Positions 20,043 through 28,278 of a stretch of DNA of 64,000 bases are shown here, one piece after another. Both the position numbers and the translations under genes were made by a program. The stretch is from an uncultured SAR86 cluster bacterium (GTDB lineage: Bacteria > Pseudomonadota > Gammaproteobacteria > Magnimaribacterales > D2472): the NCBI GenBank assembly GCA_902632555.1, contig CACPCZ010000002.1, forward strand, positions 62,001 to 126,000, in the 5' to 3' direction. The stretch's first letter is position 1; every line of letters starts with the position of its first letter. The notes under the pieces were generated by a model. That model was not told the origin of the DNA. It saw nothing but the letters and a program-made list of their open reading frames with translations, and did not search any database.

Positions 20043-21510
20043 TTATAACCTCATGATCACTATAGTTGATAAACTCTCCTTCAATCTCCTGAAATTGTTC
20101 ATGGCCTTTTCCTAATACAACTAAGCAATCATCTTTGTTAAGCATATCGCTAGCTTTTATAATAGCCTTTTTTCTGTCTTTAATTGCAATCACCGAGTCC
20201 AATTTATTATCTTTTTTTGAATCCTCATAGATTTCTTCAAAGGTTTCATGCCTTATATTATCGCTCGTAAATATAACTTTTGAGGAATACTTTATGGCTG
20301 TTTTAAGCATTTTTGATCTTTTTCCTTTATCTCTACCACCGCCGCATCCAAATACAACTATAAGATTATCAAAATATTTTTCTATTGAGCTTAAAAGCGA
20401 ATCCATAGCATGCTCATTATGCGCATAATCAATGATGACATTATGAGAGATACCTTCTATGAGCTCTACTCTGCCAATTGGTAATTTTAAATACCGAAGA
20501 TTATTAGTTGAGCTATCAGAAAATTCATCAAAACCAATTGAACAAATAGCAAAAACTAAATTTTCAATGTTGAATTCAGGAAACAGATCGCATTTAAATC
20601 TATATTTTTTTCCTATTTCATGCTCCTGACTTTTAGGTGGATTATTAAGTAATATATAAAACTCAGATTGTTTAATTGAAGATTTTTCTATTTTGAAAAA
20701 AATATCTGCAAATAAATTAGTATCACAAATTGTTTTCAAATTAATTCTATTTTTCTTTAAATAACTATAATCGCTAAAATATTTTTCTAACTCAGCTTTT
20801 ATAAGCATCACATTTGACTTAGTCTGAAATATACCAAATTTTGCATCTCTATATGACTTCAAAGATTTATGATAATCAATATGGTCATTGGTTATATTTA
20901 ATATAGAAGCTGAATTAAAGTACTCAATGCCAAAAAGTCTATCCTGCTCGAGCGCATGTGACGAAACTTCAATACAAATGTTTAGGGAGTCCATGCCCCA
21001 ATTTGCAGAACTCACAATATCAAATAATTCAAAAACACTTGGAGTTGTTTTGGTCGAAAATGATGTTTGTATTTCTTTATTGTTATGCATAACTCCAAGA
21101 GTGCCTATATAAATCGATTCATAACCCGTATGGCTCAGTAATTGATGGCAAAGAAATGCAGAGGATGTTTTTCCATTTGTTCCTGTGAAAGTAAAAAAAT
21201 TATTATTATTTATGTCAATGCCTTTTAATTCATTTAGAAATTTAATAATTAACTTATTTAGATCTTTTATGTAAAAAACTTTATTGTTATCCGATTCATA
21301 AGTTTTATCATCATGAACTGCAATTGATGCTCCATGATTTAGTGCCTCCTCAACGAAATTACTTCCATGATCTTTTGTTCCCGGCAACCCAAAAAAAATT
21401 GAATCTTTTTTAATTTTTCTAGAATCATTAGTCGCATGAGAAATATTAGTTCCTTTTGGAAATTTCACTCCTAAAATATCTTCCAATTTACTCATCTTCA
21501 AAGTATCCAA
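20026..21510 (-). CDS. murE: UDP-MurNAc-L-Ala-D-Glu--meso-diaminopimelate ligase (probable)
   Basis: Adds the third stem-peptide residue. 'THATNDSRKIKKDSIFFGLPG'-type N-terminus, ATP loop 'TFTGTNGKTSSAFL', 'IEVSSHALEQDR', 'NITNDHIDYH', 'VIIDYAHNEHAM' and 'VFGCGGGRDKGKR' place it firmly in MurE (494 residues). The meso-DAP specificity loop normally reads DNPR and here is 'DNIRHE'. The Asn and Arg that contact DAP are kept, so DAP specificity is likely but the loop is altered. It overlaps ftsI by 23 bp. Confidence 0.95.
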   Translation of the reverse strand: MDTLKMSKLEDILGVKFPKGTNISHATNDSRKIKKDSIFFGLPGTKDHGSNFVEEALNHGASIAVHDDKTYESDNNKVFYIKDLNKLIIKFLNELKGIDINNNNFFTFTGTNGKTSSAFLCHQLLSHTGYESIYIGTLGVMHNNKEIQTSFSTKTTPSVFELFDIVSSANWGMDSLNICIEVSSHALEQDRLFGIEYFNSASILNITNDHIDYHKSLKSYRDAKFGIFQTKSNVMLIKAELEKYFSDYSYLKKNRINLKTICDTNLFADIFFKIEKSSIKQSEFYILLNNPPKSQEHEIGKKYRFKCDLFPEFNIENLVFAICSIGFDEFSDSSTNNLRYLKLPIGRVELIEGISHNVIIDYAHNEHAMDSLLSSIEKYFDNLIVVFGCGGGRDKGKRSKMLKTAIKYSSKVIFTSDNIRHETFEEIYEDSKKDNKLDSVIAIKDRKKAIIKASDMLNKDDCLVVLGKGHEQFQEIEGEFINYSDHEVINEIYN

Positions 21511-23107
21511 GATGGTTTAAGGAACTTTCTGCAATTTTTGCAAAAACTGGAGCAGCAACTACACCGCCTGAGTAAGAATTTAATCCAGGATTATCAATTG
21601 AAACAAATATTGTTAAAGATTTTTCACTTAATGGAGCTATTCCTATGAATGATGCTCTGTATACGTCCTCAACATATCCTGCACCTCTTCTGGTTTGATG
21701 AACAGTACCAGTTTTACCACCTTCTGAAAAACCTTTGATGTCTGCTGCCTTTCCAGTTCCATCTTTTACAACCTGTCTTAGTGCTTCTAAGACATAGTCC
21801 GCAGAATTAGCTGAAATTACTTTTCTAGAAATATCTTCATCATTTTTAAGTAATTTAAAATCTTTTAAATACCCATCATTTGCAAAAACCGAATATGCAG
21901 ATGCAATCTGAAATGGACTTATTGTTATACCATATCCATAACCCAAACTTGCTAATTCTTTATCAGCCACCTTTTCTTTAATATTCATATATCCAAATGC
22001 CGAAGATGGAAAATTAAGAGATACTGGTTTTGTGAATCCATATTCAAAATAATTATTCTTTAAGTTTGAATACCCTAATTGAAGTGCTATTTTTGATGCT
22101 CCGATCTGACTTGATACGGCAATAATTTCTTGTGGTGTTAATTGTTCGTGATTTTTAGAGTCCACAATTATCTTGTCATCTAAATTTAGTCTTCTTGGAA
22201 TATAAATCTCCTCATGTGGTGAAATTAAATTTAAATCAATAGCTTTTGATAGAACAATTGGTTTTATTACAGATCCTAGCTCATAAGCATCTACAAGTGC
22301 CCGATTCTTTTGAATTTTTCTGTTTGGATTATTTGGATTGTATGATGGATAGCTAGCAATTGCTAAAACTTCGCCTTTTTCATTATCGAGGATAACAACG
22401 GTTCCTGCTTCTGCTTTATTATTTTTGATTCCTTCAACCAGGTATTTATATGCATAAAATTGAAGAGTTGCATCAATTGTTAATTGAATATCTTTACCTT
22501 TAACAGCCTTTTTGATTTCAATTGGTTGGACAAATACTTCTTGTTTGGCGTTTTTAAAATATTGCTTTTTCCCATCTTTACCTGCTAACAAACTATCATA
22601 ACTTTTTTCAAGACCCTCTTGTGCTCCATCTTTTCCATAAAAACCAACCAAAGTTGCTATTTGGTCACCAAGTGGATAATGTCTACTATGTCTACTCTCT
22701 ATCTCAAAATTAGATAAGCTTAGTTTCTTTATAAGATTAATTTCTTTTTTTGAAATGTTTTTTTTAAGTAATGTCTTTTTTTGATAACCTTCATCGATGA
22801 GTTTAAATTCAAGCTCTATATTCTCAGCTAACTTCAACAAATCTGATTTCTTAAATCCCTTAAGAGCATATAAATCATAATTAACTATTGAGACGGCAAG
22901 AGGAAAGTTATTACGATCAAATATTGTTCCTCTAATTGGAATTATATTTTTATATTTTATATATCTTTTATTTCCCTCGTTTTGAAGGAAATTTCCCTCA
23001 CTTATTTGAATTTGAAAGATTTTAAAAATTATTGTTGAAAAGCAAAATAAAATACAAATAGATATTAATGAAAATCTCCAATTAAAATTTTTTATTTTAT
23101 TTTTCAT
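21488..23107 (-). CDS. ftsI: Septal transpeptidase FtsI (PBP3) with variant SxN motif
   Basis: A class B penicillin-binding protein that crosslinks septal peptidoglycan. Residues 10-33 are the membrane anchor. 'RGTIFDRNNFPLA' starts the pedestal domain, and 'GLEKSYDSLLAGKDG' is typical. The acyl-enzyme serine is in 'ELGSVIKPIV' (SxxK) and the third motif is 'GGKTGT'. The second motif, SSN in E. coli FtsI, reads SSQ ('AVSSQIGASKIALQL'). Codons are TCA-AGT-CAG. Length is 539. It overlaps ftsL by 11 bp. Confidence 0.95.
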   Translation of the reverse strand: MKNKIKNFNWRFSLISICILFCFSTIIFKIFQIQISEGNFLQNEGNKRYIKYKNIIPIRGTIFDRNNFPLAVSIVNYDLYALKGFKKSDLLKLAENIELEFKLIDEGYQKKTLLKKNISKKEINLIKKLSLSNFEIESRHSRHYPLGDQIATLVGFYGKDGAQEGLEKSYDSLLAGKDGKKQYFKNAKQEVFVQPIEIKKAVKGKDIQLTIDATLQFYAYKYLVEGIKNNKAEAGTVVILDNEKGEVLAIASYPSYNPNNPNRKIQKNRALVDAYELGSVIKPIVLSKAIDLNLISPHEEIYIPRRLNLDDKIIVDSKNHEQLTPQEIIAVSSQIGASKIALQLGYSNLKNNYFEYGFTKPVSLNFPSSAFGYMNIKEKVADKELASLGYGYGITISPFQIASAYSVFANDGYLKDFKLLKNDEDISRKVISANSADYVLEALRQVVKDGTGKAADIKGFSEGGKTGTVHQTRRGAGYVEDVYRASFIGIAPLSEKSLTIFVSIDNPGLNSYSGGVVAAPVFAKIAESSLNHLGYFEDE

Positions 23108-23372
23108 TTTTAATAATTTTTGTTGGTCTTTTTTTCACCATGCCAAGGTCTTGTTTGGCTATTTTTTCAATACTTGCTGGAGAATTTTCAACATAAAATT
23201 GTGTAATTAATTTCAAGTTAAGGTCTTTTAAGTTGTCATGTTCAATCTGTAAATTCTCAAAATTATTATGTAGCGTTGTTATTTCCCATGACAGCTTAAT
23301 TTTTTCAAGACTGAGAAATAGAACAAGAATATTCATAACAACAAAATAGGATATTTCTTTTCTATTGATCAT
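23097..23372 (-). CDS. ftsL: Cell division protein FtsL
   Basis: A small bitopic divisome protein that forms a complex with FtsB and FtsQ. At 91 residues it has a short cytoplasmic head 'MINRKEIS', a membrane helix ('YFVVMNILVLFLSL') and a periplasmic coiled coil (about 30-60). 'IEKIAKQDLGMVKKRP' at the end matches the FtsL-type E-x-x-A-x-x-xLGM motif. It lies between rsmH and ftsI, overlapping both. Confidence 0.92.
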   Translation of the reverse strand: MINRKEISYFVVMNILVLFLSLEKIKLSWEITTLHNNFENLQIEHDNLKDLNLKLITQFYVENSPASIEKIAKQDLGMVKKRPTKIIKNEK

Positions 23373-24262
23373 ATTTTTTGAAATACCCTCATAATTGCAC
23401 TTCTTGATCTTGTATTTGTTTTAATTTCTTTATTAGATGGCCTTATTTTTTTTGCAATACATTTGAACGTTATGATTCTTTCATTGTTTAATGGAATATC
23501 TCTTGGAAAATGTATTTCCTTTGGCTTGAAGAAGTTTTTAATAATATTATCCTCCAACGAATGGAAGGCGATTGTTACAATTATCCCATTCTTTTTAATA
23601 ATATGTTGAGCTGATCTTAATGATTCTTCCAATTCATCAAGTTCATTATTTATAAAAATTCTGAAAGCTTGGAATGATTTAGTAGCTGGATGATTTTTCT
23701 TTTGTTTTTCTGGATAAATATTTTTAATGAGGTCCGCTAATTGGATAGTTCTAAGAATAGGGGTTTTTTGTCTTTCAGAAATAATTTTTTTTGATATAAG
23801 CTTCCCATGCTTTTCATCGCCATAAGTATATAAAATTTTCATTATTTCAGATTCCGGGGCATTATTGATCCAATCAATTAATGATTCACCATTGGTATTA
23901 TCAAATCGCATATCAAGTGGACCATCTTTGTTAAAACTAAAGCCTCTATCAGGATCATCAAAATGTGTTGAGCAAGTTCCTAGATCGTATAATATGCCAT
24001 CAACACTATTTTCCTTAAAGTACTTATTTAAATTACAAAATGAATCATGAATAATTTTGAAGTTTTTATGAGTTATTTTTTTTGCAAATTTAATTGCATC
24101 AGGATCTTTATCGAAAGAGGTTAAGAATCCATTTCTATGTATTTTTTCTAAAATATTTTTTGAATGTCCGCCTCTCCCAAAAGTACAGTCTATAAAGGCA
24201 CCGTCATTGTTATGAATTAAAAAATCAATAGATTCTTCCAGTAAAACTGGAAAGTGAAGCAT
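23369..24262 (-). CDS. rsmH: 16S rRNA (cytosine-1402-N4)-methyltransferase RsmH
   Basis: N4-methylates C1402 in the decoding centre. The opening 'HFPVLLEESIDFL', the SAM site 'FIDCTFGRGGHSKNIL', 'GILYDLGTCSTHFDDPDRGFSF' and 'PLDMRFD', and 'TIAFHSLEDNIIK' are diagnostic. Its 297 residues are normal. In nearly all dcw clusters this gene directly follows mraZ. Here ftsZ sits between them, ending 1 bp before the rsmH start. Confidence 0.96.
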   Translation of the reverse strand: MLHFPVLLEESIDFLIHNNDGAFIDCTFGRGGHSKNILEKIHRNGFLTSFDKDPDAIKFAKKITHKNFKIIHDSFCNLNKYFKENSVDGILYDLGTCSTHFDDPDRGFSFNKDGPLDMRFDNTNGESLIDWINNAPESEIMKILYTYGDEKHGKLISKKIISERQKTPILRTIQLADLIKNIYPEKQKKNHPATKSFQAFRIFINNELDELEESLRSAQHIIKKNGIIVTIAFHSLEDNIIKNFFKPKEIHFPRDIPLNNERIITFKCIAKKIRPSNKEIKTNTRSRSAIMRVFQKI

Positions 24263-24263
24263 T

Positions 24264-25373
24264 TTAATCTACTTGTTTTCTCATAAAAGTCGGCACATCA
24301 AGGAAATCTATAGCCTCTGCAGACGATGTGCCAACTTTTTGACTTGTTTTATCTTTGTCTAAACCAACAGGGTTTAACTTCATAGATGGTTCATTGTCTA
24401 TCACTAGAGATGGTGCTCTTTGATCTACTCCAGTTGCGACAATAGTAACTTGCAAGTCATCTCCAAAACTATCATCGTAGACTAATCCGTAAATTATGTT
24501 TGCATCTTCGCTAACAATTTCATCAACAATATCTGCAACTTCAGTTTGATCCCCTAGTGTTGGTTTCTTAGCAGTGATATTTACTAAAACGCCTCGTGCA
24601 TTTTTTAAATTTATATCTTCAAGAAGTTCGCTTTTAACAGCCATTGTACCCGCTGCTTCAGCTCTGTTTTTACCACTTGCTCTGCCAGTTCCCATCATAG
24701 CAATGCCCTTTTCAGACATAACAGTTTTAACATCAGCAAAATCAACATTAATGTGTCCTTTTTTCATTATGATGTCAGAAATACCTTGAACTGCGCCCCT
24801 TAATACGTCATCTGCTTTTGCAAAAGCTTCTTGCATAGGCGTGTCTTCACCAAGAATTTCATAGAGTTTTTGATTTGGGATCGTAACGAGACTGTCAACT
24901 TCCTCAACCAAAGCTGCCAATCCTTTTTCAGCAGCTCCCATTCTTTTTTTACCTTCAAAACGAAAAGGCTTTGTTACAACAGCTACTGTTAGAGCACCAA
25001 GTTCTTTAGCAATAGATGCGATTACCGGTGCGGCTCCTGTGCCAGTACCACCACCCATTCCAGCTGTTATAAAAATCATATCCGCTCCGCTTAATAGTTC
25101 TTCTATTGCGGTCCTATCACTTTCTGCTGCTCGTCTACCAATATCAGGATCAGCTCCCGCTCCTAGTCCTTTGGTAAGGCCATTCCCTAGTTTAAGAGTT
25201 ATAGCACCATCTGCGGTTGAAAGTGCTTGCGTATCAGTATTTGCGCATATAAAGTCAACGCCATCAATATTATGGTTAATCATGTGAATTACAGCATTGC
25301 CGCCGCCGCCTCCAACACCAACAACTTTAATTTTTGCATTTTCAATAGCTTGTCCAATTACTTCAAAATTCAT
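24264..25373 (-). CDS. ftsZ: Cell division GTPase FtsZ, relocated to the head of the dcw cluster
   Basis: A tubulin homologue forming the Z ring. 'KVVGVGGGGGNAV' starts the GTP-binding domain, 'MGGGTGTGAAPV' is the tubulin G-box, and the T7-loop region 'INVDFADVKTVM' completes the active site. The C-terminal tail 'IDFLDVPTFMRKQ' is the conserved FtsA/ZipA-binding peptide, preceded by a linker of roughly 45 residues. Length is 369. It lies 11 bp downstream of mraZ and 1 bp before rsmH, not after ftsA as in almost all known clusters. Its Gly/Ala-rich composition raises its GC above its neighbours. Confidence 0.98.
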   Translation of the reverse strand: MNFEVIGQAIENAKIKVVGVGGGGGNAVIHMINHNIDGVDFICANTDTQALSTADGAITLKLGNGLTKGLGAGADPDIGRRAAESDRTAIEELLSGADMIFITAGMGGGTGTGAAPVIASIAKELGALTVAVVTKPFRFEGKKRMGAAEKGLAALVEEVDSLVTIPNQKLYEILGEDTPMQEAFAKADDVLRGAVQGISDIIMKKGHINVDFADVKTVMSEKGIAMMGTGRASGKNRAEAAGTMAVKSELLEDINLKNARGVLVNITAKKPTLGDQTEVADIVDEIVSEDANIIYGLVYDDSFGDDLQVTIVATGVDQRAPSLVIDNEPSMKLNPVGLDKDKTSQKVGTSSAEAIDFLDVPTFMRKQVD

Positions 25374-25384
25374 CGATTTCCCCT

Positions 25385-25852
25385 TTAAAATGACATTTCT
25401 TTTATGCTCTCAGGAAGAACAACATCTAATATCTCAGTAGATAATGATCCTCCTGTTTGTCTCATTTCCCAATTATTTATATTCCAAACTTCAAATTTAT
25501 TGCCCATACCAACCAGAGCAATCTGTTTTTGATCTTTTATTTCAGAGTATTCTCGAAGATCTGATGGGATCCTCACCAACATTCTTCCTTCAATATCTAT
25601 TTCGGTTTCGTATGCGTTTCCAAGTATTGTCCATTGTAAATTTCTTACAATTGGGTCTAACCCCTGTAGAGACTGAAGTTTCTTTGAGATTTTTTCCCAC
25701 TCTTTATCAGAATATATCTTTAAAGATGGATATTGAGGATCTTTTGTTATAACAAGTGCGTTCAGATTTTGATTTCTAAAATCATTTCTATATCTAGCAG
25801 GAATAGCTATTCTGCCTTTTGCATCCATAGATAATGAATTAAATCCAAACAT
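25385..25852 (-). CDS. mraZ: Transcriptional regulator MraZ
   Basis: An AbrB-like (double SpoVT/AbrB) DNA-binding protein that represses the dcw cluster in E. coli. I take the start at 25852 ('MFGFNSLSMDAKGRIAIPARYR' style N-terminus, family MFxGxxxLSLDxKGRhxIPxxYR). The track start 48 bp upstream adds residues not typical of the family and would run through the operator repeats. The second repeat is visible as 'NAYETEIDIEGRMLVRIPSDLREY'. Length is 155, usual for MraZ. ftsZ follows after 11 bp, so MraZ would directly control ftsZ here. Confidence 0.93.
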   Translation of the reverse strand: MFGFNSLSMDAKGRIAIPARYRNDFRNQNLNALVITKDPQYPSLKIYSDKEWEKISKKLQSLQGLDPIVRNLQWTILGNAYETEIDIEGRMLVRIPSDLREYSEIKDQKQIALVGMGNKFEVWNINNWEMRQTGGSLSTEILDVVLPESIKEMSF

Positions 25853-25875
25853 CCACAAAATATAAAGACTTTTTG

Positions 25876-25910
25876 CACACATTGCAACACTTTTACACAC
25901 TTTTTCACAC
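25876..25910 (-). promoter_or_regulatory. Probable MraZ operator: four GTGTG/T units with 10-bp period
   Basis: Read on the minus strand, GTGTG, GTGTG, GTGTT and GTGTG occur at 25910, 25900, 25890 and 25880, each followed by 5 bp of A-rich spacer, immediately upstream of the mraZ ATG (25852). E. coli MraZ binds TGGGN units separated by 5 bp, and Mollicute MraZ binds repeated AAAGTGK boxes. The spacing copies the former, and the two AAAGTGT units copy the latter. Function as an operator is inferred from position, period and similarity to those published sites. Confidence 0.75.
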
Positions 25911-25945
25911 TATGGAAACTATAAAAATGCTTAATAAAATAGTAT

Positions 25946-26270
25946 GAGTTGGTTTATAAGCCGGATTCTGTTAAATATGATCATCTATCTTGATATTATG
26001 TTGCCATAATATTCTAGCAACCTACCCAAATCCAAAACGAGCAGCTTTATAGGATTTCTATTTGGTCTTGCTTCGGGCTGGGGTTTACAATGCCATAGAT
26101 GTTACCATCTAAGCGGTAAGCTCTTACCTTACCTTTTCACCCTTACCAAAAAATGGCGGTATATTTTCTGTTGCACTTTCCGTAAGCTCACGCCTCCCAG
26201 GTGTTACCTGGCGCCCTGCTCTATGAAGTCCGGACTTTCCTCTAAAAATTAGCGATCATCCAACCAACTC
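25946..26270 (-). ncRNA. rnpB: RNase P RNA (bacterial type A)
   Basis: The catalytic RNA that removes tRNA 5' leaders, about 325 nt. Conserved elements in order on the minus strand are GAGGAAAGTCCGGAC (CR I) near the 5' end, GGTAAGGGTGAAAAGGT (CR II/III region), GTAAACCCC near the middle, and AACAGAATCCGGCTTAT (P4 3' strand, CR V) near the 3' end. The ends GAGTTGGTT and AACCAACTC pair as P1, which sets the boundaries. It lies between rsmI and mraZ and fills the only stretch of over 300 bp without a protein gene. It is shorter than the 377-nt E. coli RNA. Confidence 0.96.
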
Positions 26271-26277
26271 AAACAAT

Positions 26278-26306
26278 ATTATAAGGTCATTATGATTCAT
26301 TTAGAA
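26278..26306 (-). promoter_or_regulatory. rnpB promoter
   Basis: A perfect TATAAT (26283-26278, minus strand) lies 7 bp upstream of the RNase P RNA 5' end set by the P1 helix. With a 17-bp spacer the -35 would be TTCTAA (26306-26301), a weak match. The promoter overlaps the 3' end of rsmI. The -10 match and its spacing to the RNA end are the main support. Confidence 0.55.
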
Positions 26307-27105
26307 ATTTATATATCTCTCGTTTATTTTGTTTAGTCAATAGAGATATTAGTCTTGCAGCATCTGAGGTAGATAGTTTTGAAAGAAATTCTTCTTTGAT
26401 TTTAGGATTTATTTTTAAATCTATTTTTTTATTAATTTTTCCTTCAACAATTAATACAACTTCGCCCTTAATTGGGATATTTCCTTCATCAATTGCATTA
26501 ATTACATTTATACATTTATCTGTAATTATCTGCTCATGTGCTTTTGTCATTTCTCTGCAGATTGAGATATTTCTATTTGGATCAATAAGAGTAGATAAAA
26601 TTACTAGAGAATCTCGCAGTCTTTTTATAGATTCAAAACATATTGATGTTTTATTATCATTTATAACTTTTTTTAAAAATTCTTTTTTTAAATTTTTTTT
26701 TCTAGGAATAAAGCCATAAAAAGAAAATTGATCAGTTGGAAGCCCAGACATTACAAGAGCATTTATAACAGCTGATGGACCAGGTAATAAAGTATATTTA
26801 ATTTTTAAGCTATTAAGTTCTCTAATTAATTTGTATCCCGGATCTGAGATAGCTGGAGTTCCAGCTTCAGAGGCAAGAACAACATTTTTTTTATCTTTAA
26901 GGTGTTTAATAATTTCTTGAGAAATTTTATCTTCATTATGTTCATGAAAACTATTGCATGCTTTATCACATTTAATATGTTTAAGAAGATTTTTAAAACT
27001 CCTAGTATCTTCAGCATAAATATAATCTGCAGATTTGATGACCTCTATTGCCCTCAATGATATATCATCTAAGTTACCAATTGGTGTTGATATTAAATTT
27101 AACAT
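26290..27105 (-). CDS. rsmI: 16S rRNA (cytidine-1402-2'-O)-methyltransferase RsmI
   Basis: 2'-O-methylates C1402, the same nucleotide that RsmH N4-methylates, and both genes lie in this run. 'LISTPIGNLDDISLRAIEVI' and 'IYAEDTRSFKNLL' at the N-terminus, 'LASEAGTPAISDPGYKLI' and 'LLPGPSAVINALVMSGLPTDQFSFYGF' are signature segments of this tetrapyrrole-methylase-fold enzyme. Length is 271. It is divergent from an LpoA-like gene, as in E. coli (rsmI/lpoA), with only 21 bp between starts. Confidence 0.95.
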   Translation of the reverse strand: MLNLISTPIGNLDDISLRAIEVIKSADYIYAEDTRSFKNLLKHIKCDKACNSFHEHNEDKISQEIIKHLKDKKNVVLASEAGTPAISDPGYKLIRELNSLKIKYTLLPGPSAVINALVMSGLPTDQFSFYGFIPRKKNLKKEFLKKVINDNKTSICFESIKRLRDSLVILSTLIDPNRNISICREMTKAHEQIITDKCINVINAIDEGNIPIKGEVVLIVEGKINKKIDLKINPKIKEEFLSKLSTSDAARLISLLTKQNKREIYKFLNES

Positions 27106-27126
27106 TTATGTAGGCATAATAATTAT

Positions 27127-28278
27127 ATGAAATTGAGCTTAACATTTATTTTAACTCTGTTAATAGTGTTTGTTACTTCATGTTCTACGATTCCATCTGA
27201 ATTTGATAGAAATGATGAGTTAATTCAAAAGGATAATAGTCCTTTTGTGAATAGGCATTTTAAAAATCCAGTTGACGCTGATGTAATTAATGCTCTTTCA
27301 AAAGGATACAACTTAAAAAAACTAAATGATGATGAAAAAGAATTAATAATCTCAAGCATCAGAAACGGAAACATCAAAAGAGCCTATATTAATAAAATAG
27401 ATATCATGCTTAAAGACCTGGACAAAGTATTTTCAAGTGAGCTTGAACTTAACATTAGCACTTCCGAAAAAAATAAAAAAATAATACTGGAGTCTCTTTT
27501 AAATGATGAAATGATTTTTTCTATTTTTTTTAATGAAAATACTGACAAGTCAATAAATAATGATGTCTTAAATGCAAAGTTAAGTTTTTTTTGTGAAAGT
27601 TTTGTTAGTGAGCAGAGAAACATAATTGAAAAACATATATTTAAAAATGAAACTTCAAACAACAAAATTTTAGTTATCTCTTCAGAAAAATTTTCAAATA
27701 CTGTCGGTAAATTAAAAGATAATTATCCGGATCAAATTTATTTAGAACTAAATAATCAAAACTTTGAGACTGGAATTCAGGAAGTACTTGAAATAAATGA
27801 AAGTAATCAAAGGAAATTGATGGTTTCTAAATTAGATAGCAGCATTCAAATCGAACATAATCCTCGAATAAGAAAAGATATTGATAGGGTATATTTTTTA
27901 GTTTCTTATGATTTAGGAAAAGCTGTTGCTCCACTGTTAAGAAATTATTCAGTTGACCTTGCTATTTTTTCATCAAGTGAAATTTTTCATGGCGCAAGTA
28001 ATTTAAATGACCTTGCAGATTTTGAGAATATATTAATTCCAATTTCCAGAAACTTTCTGATTTCGGCAAATCAAAAAAGTCTTAATAATTTTAAAGATAA
28101 ATTTGAAAATCTTTTATTAGAAGATTACTTAACTTTAGAAAAAATAACTCAGAATAATTTATATGACACGTCATATTTGCTAAATACTGGTGAAGTCAGT
28201 GTTAATGAAGGTCAATGCATAAATAGAAAAATGAATTTTTGGAATATAGATATTAGCCAGATTATTACTCAGCCTTGA
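27127..28278 (+). CDS. lpoA: LpoA-like outer-membrane lipoprotein (short)
   Basis: A signal peptide with lipobox ends at 'IVFVTSCSTI' (Cys near residue 19), so a mature lipoprotein is expected. In E. coli LpoA activates PBP1A from the outer membrane. The C-terminal half looks like the LpoA periplasmic-binding fold: 'NPRIRKDIDRVYFLVSYDLGKAVAPLLRNY' and 'LAIFSSSEIFHG' followed by 'DLADFENILIPI'. At 383 residues it is far shorter than E. coli LpoA (over 650), so much of the N-terminal TPR-like domain is missing or reduced. Divergence from rsmI supports the call. It overlaps sspA tail-to-tail by 14 bp. Confidence 0.65.
   Translation: MKLSLTFILTLLIVFVTSCSTIPSEFDRNDELIQKDNSPFVNRHFKNPVDADVINALSKGYNLKKLNDDEKELIISSIRNGNIKRAYINKIDIMLKDLDKVFSSELELNISTSEKNKKIILESLLNDEMIFSIFFNENTDKSINNDVLNAKLSFFCESFVSEQRNIIEKHIFKNETSNNKILVISSEKFSNTVGKLKDNYPDQIYLELNNQNFETGIQEVLEINESNQRKLMVSKLDSSIQIEHNPRIRKDIDRVYFLVSYDLGKAVAPLLRNYSVDLAIFSSSEIFHGASNLNDLADFENILIPISRNFLISANQKSLNNFKDKFENLLLEDYLTLEKITQNNLYDTSYLLNTGEVSVNEGQCINRKMNFWNIDISQIITQP

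Noticed and set aside
24574-25287. Plus-strand ORFs antisense to ftsZ
   Set aside because: They arise from the GC-richer ftsZ codons on the opposite strand. No independent support was seen.
25853-25900. Upstream start of mraZ given in the ORF track
   Set aside because: The extra residues are atypical for MraZ and would place the operator repeats inside the coding sequence.
25876-25910. The regular CACAC decamers could be read as a CRISPR or simple tandem repeat
   Set aside because: Units are only 5 bp with 5-bp A-rich spacers, far below CRISPR size, and they sit exactly at the mraZ promoter region, so a regulatory reading fits better.
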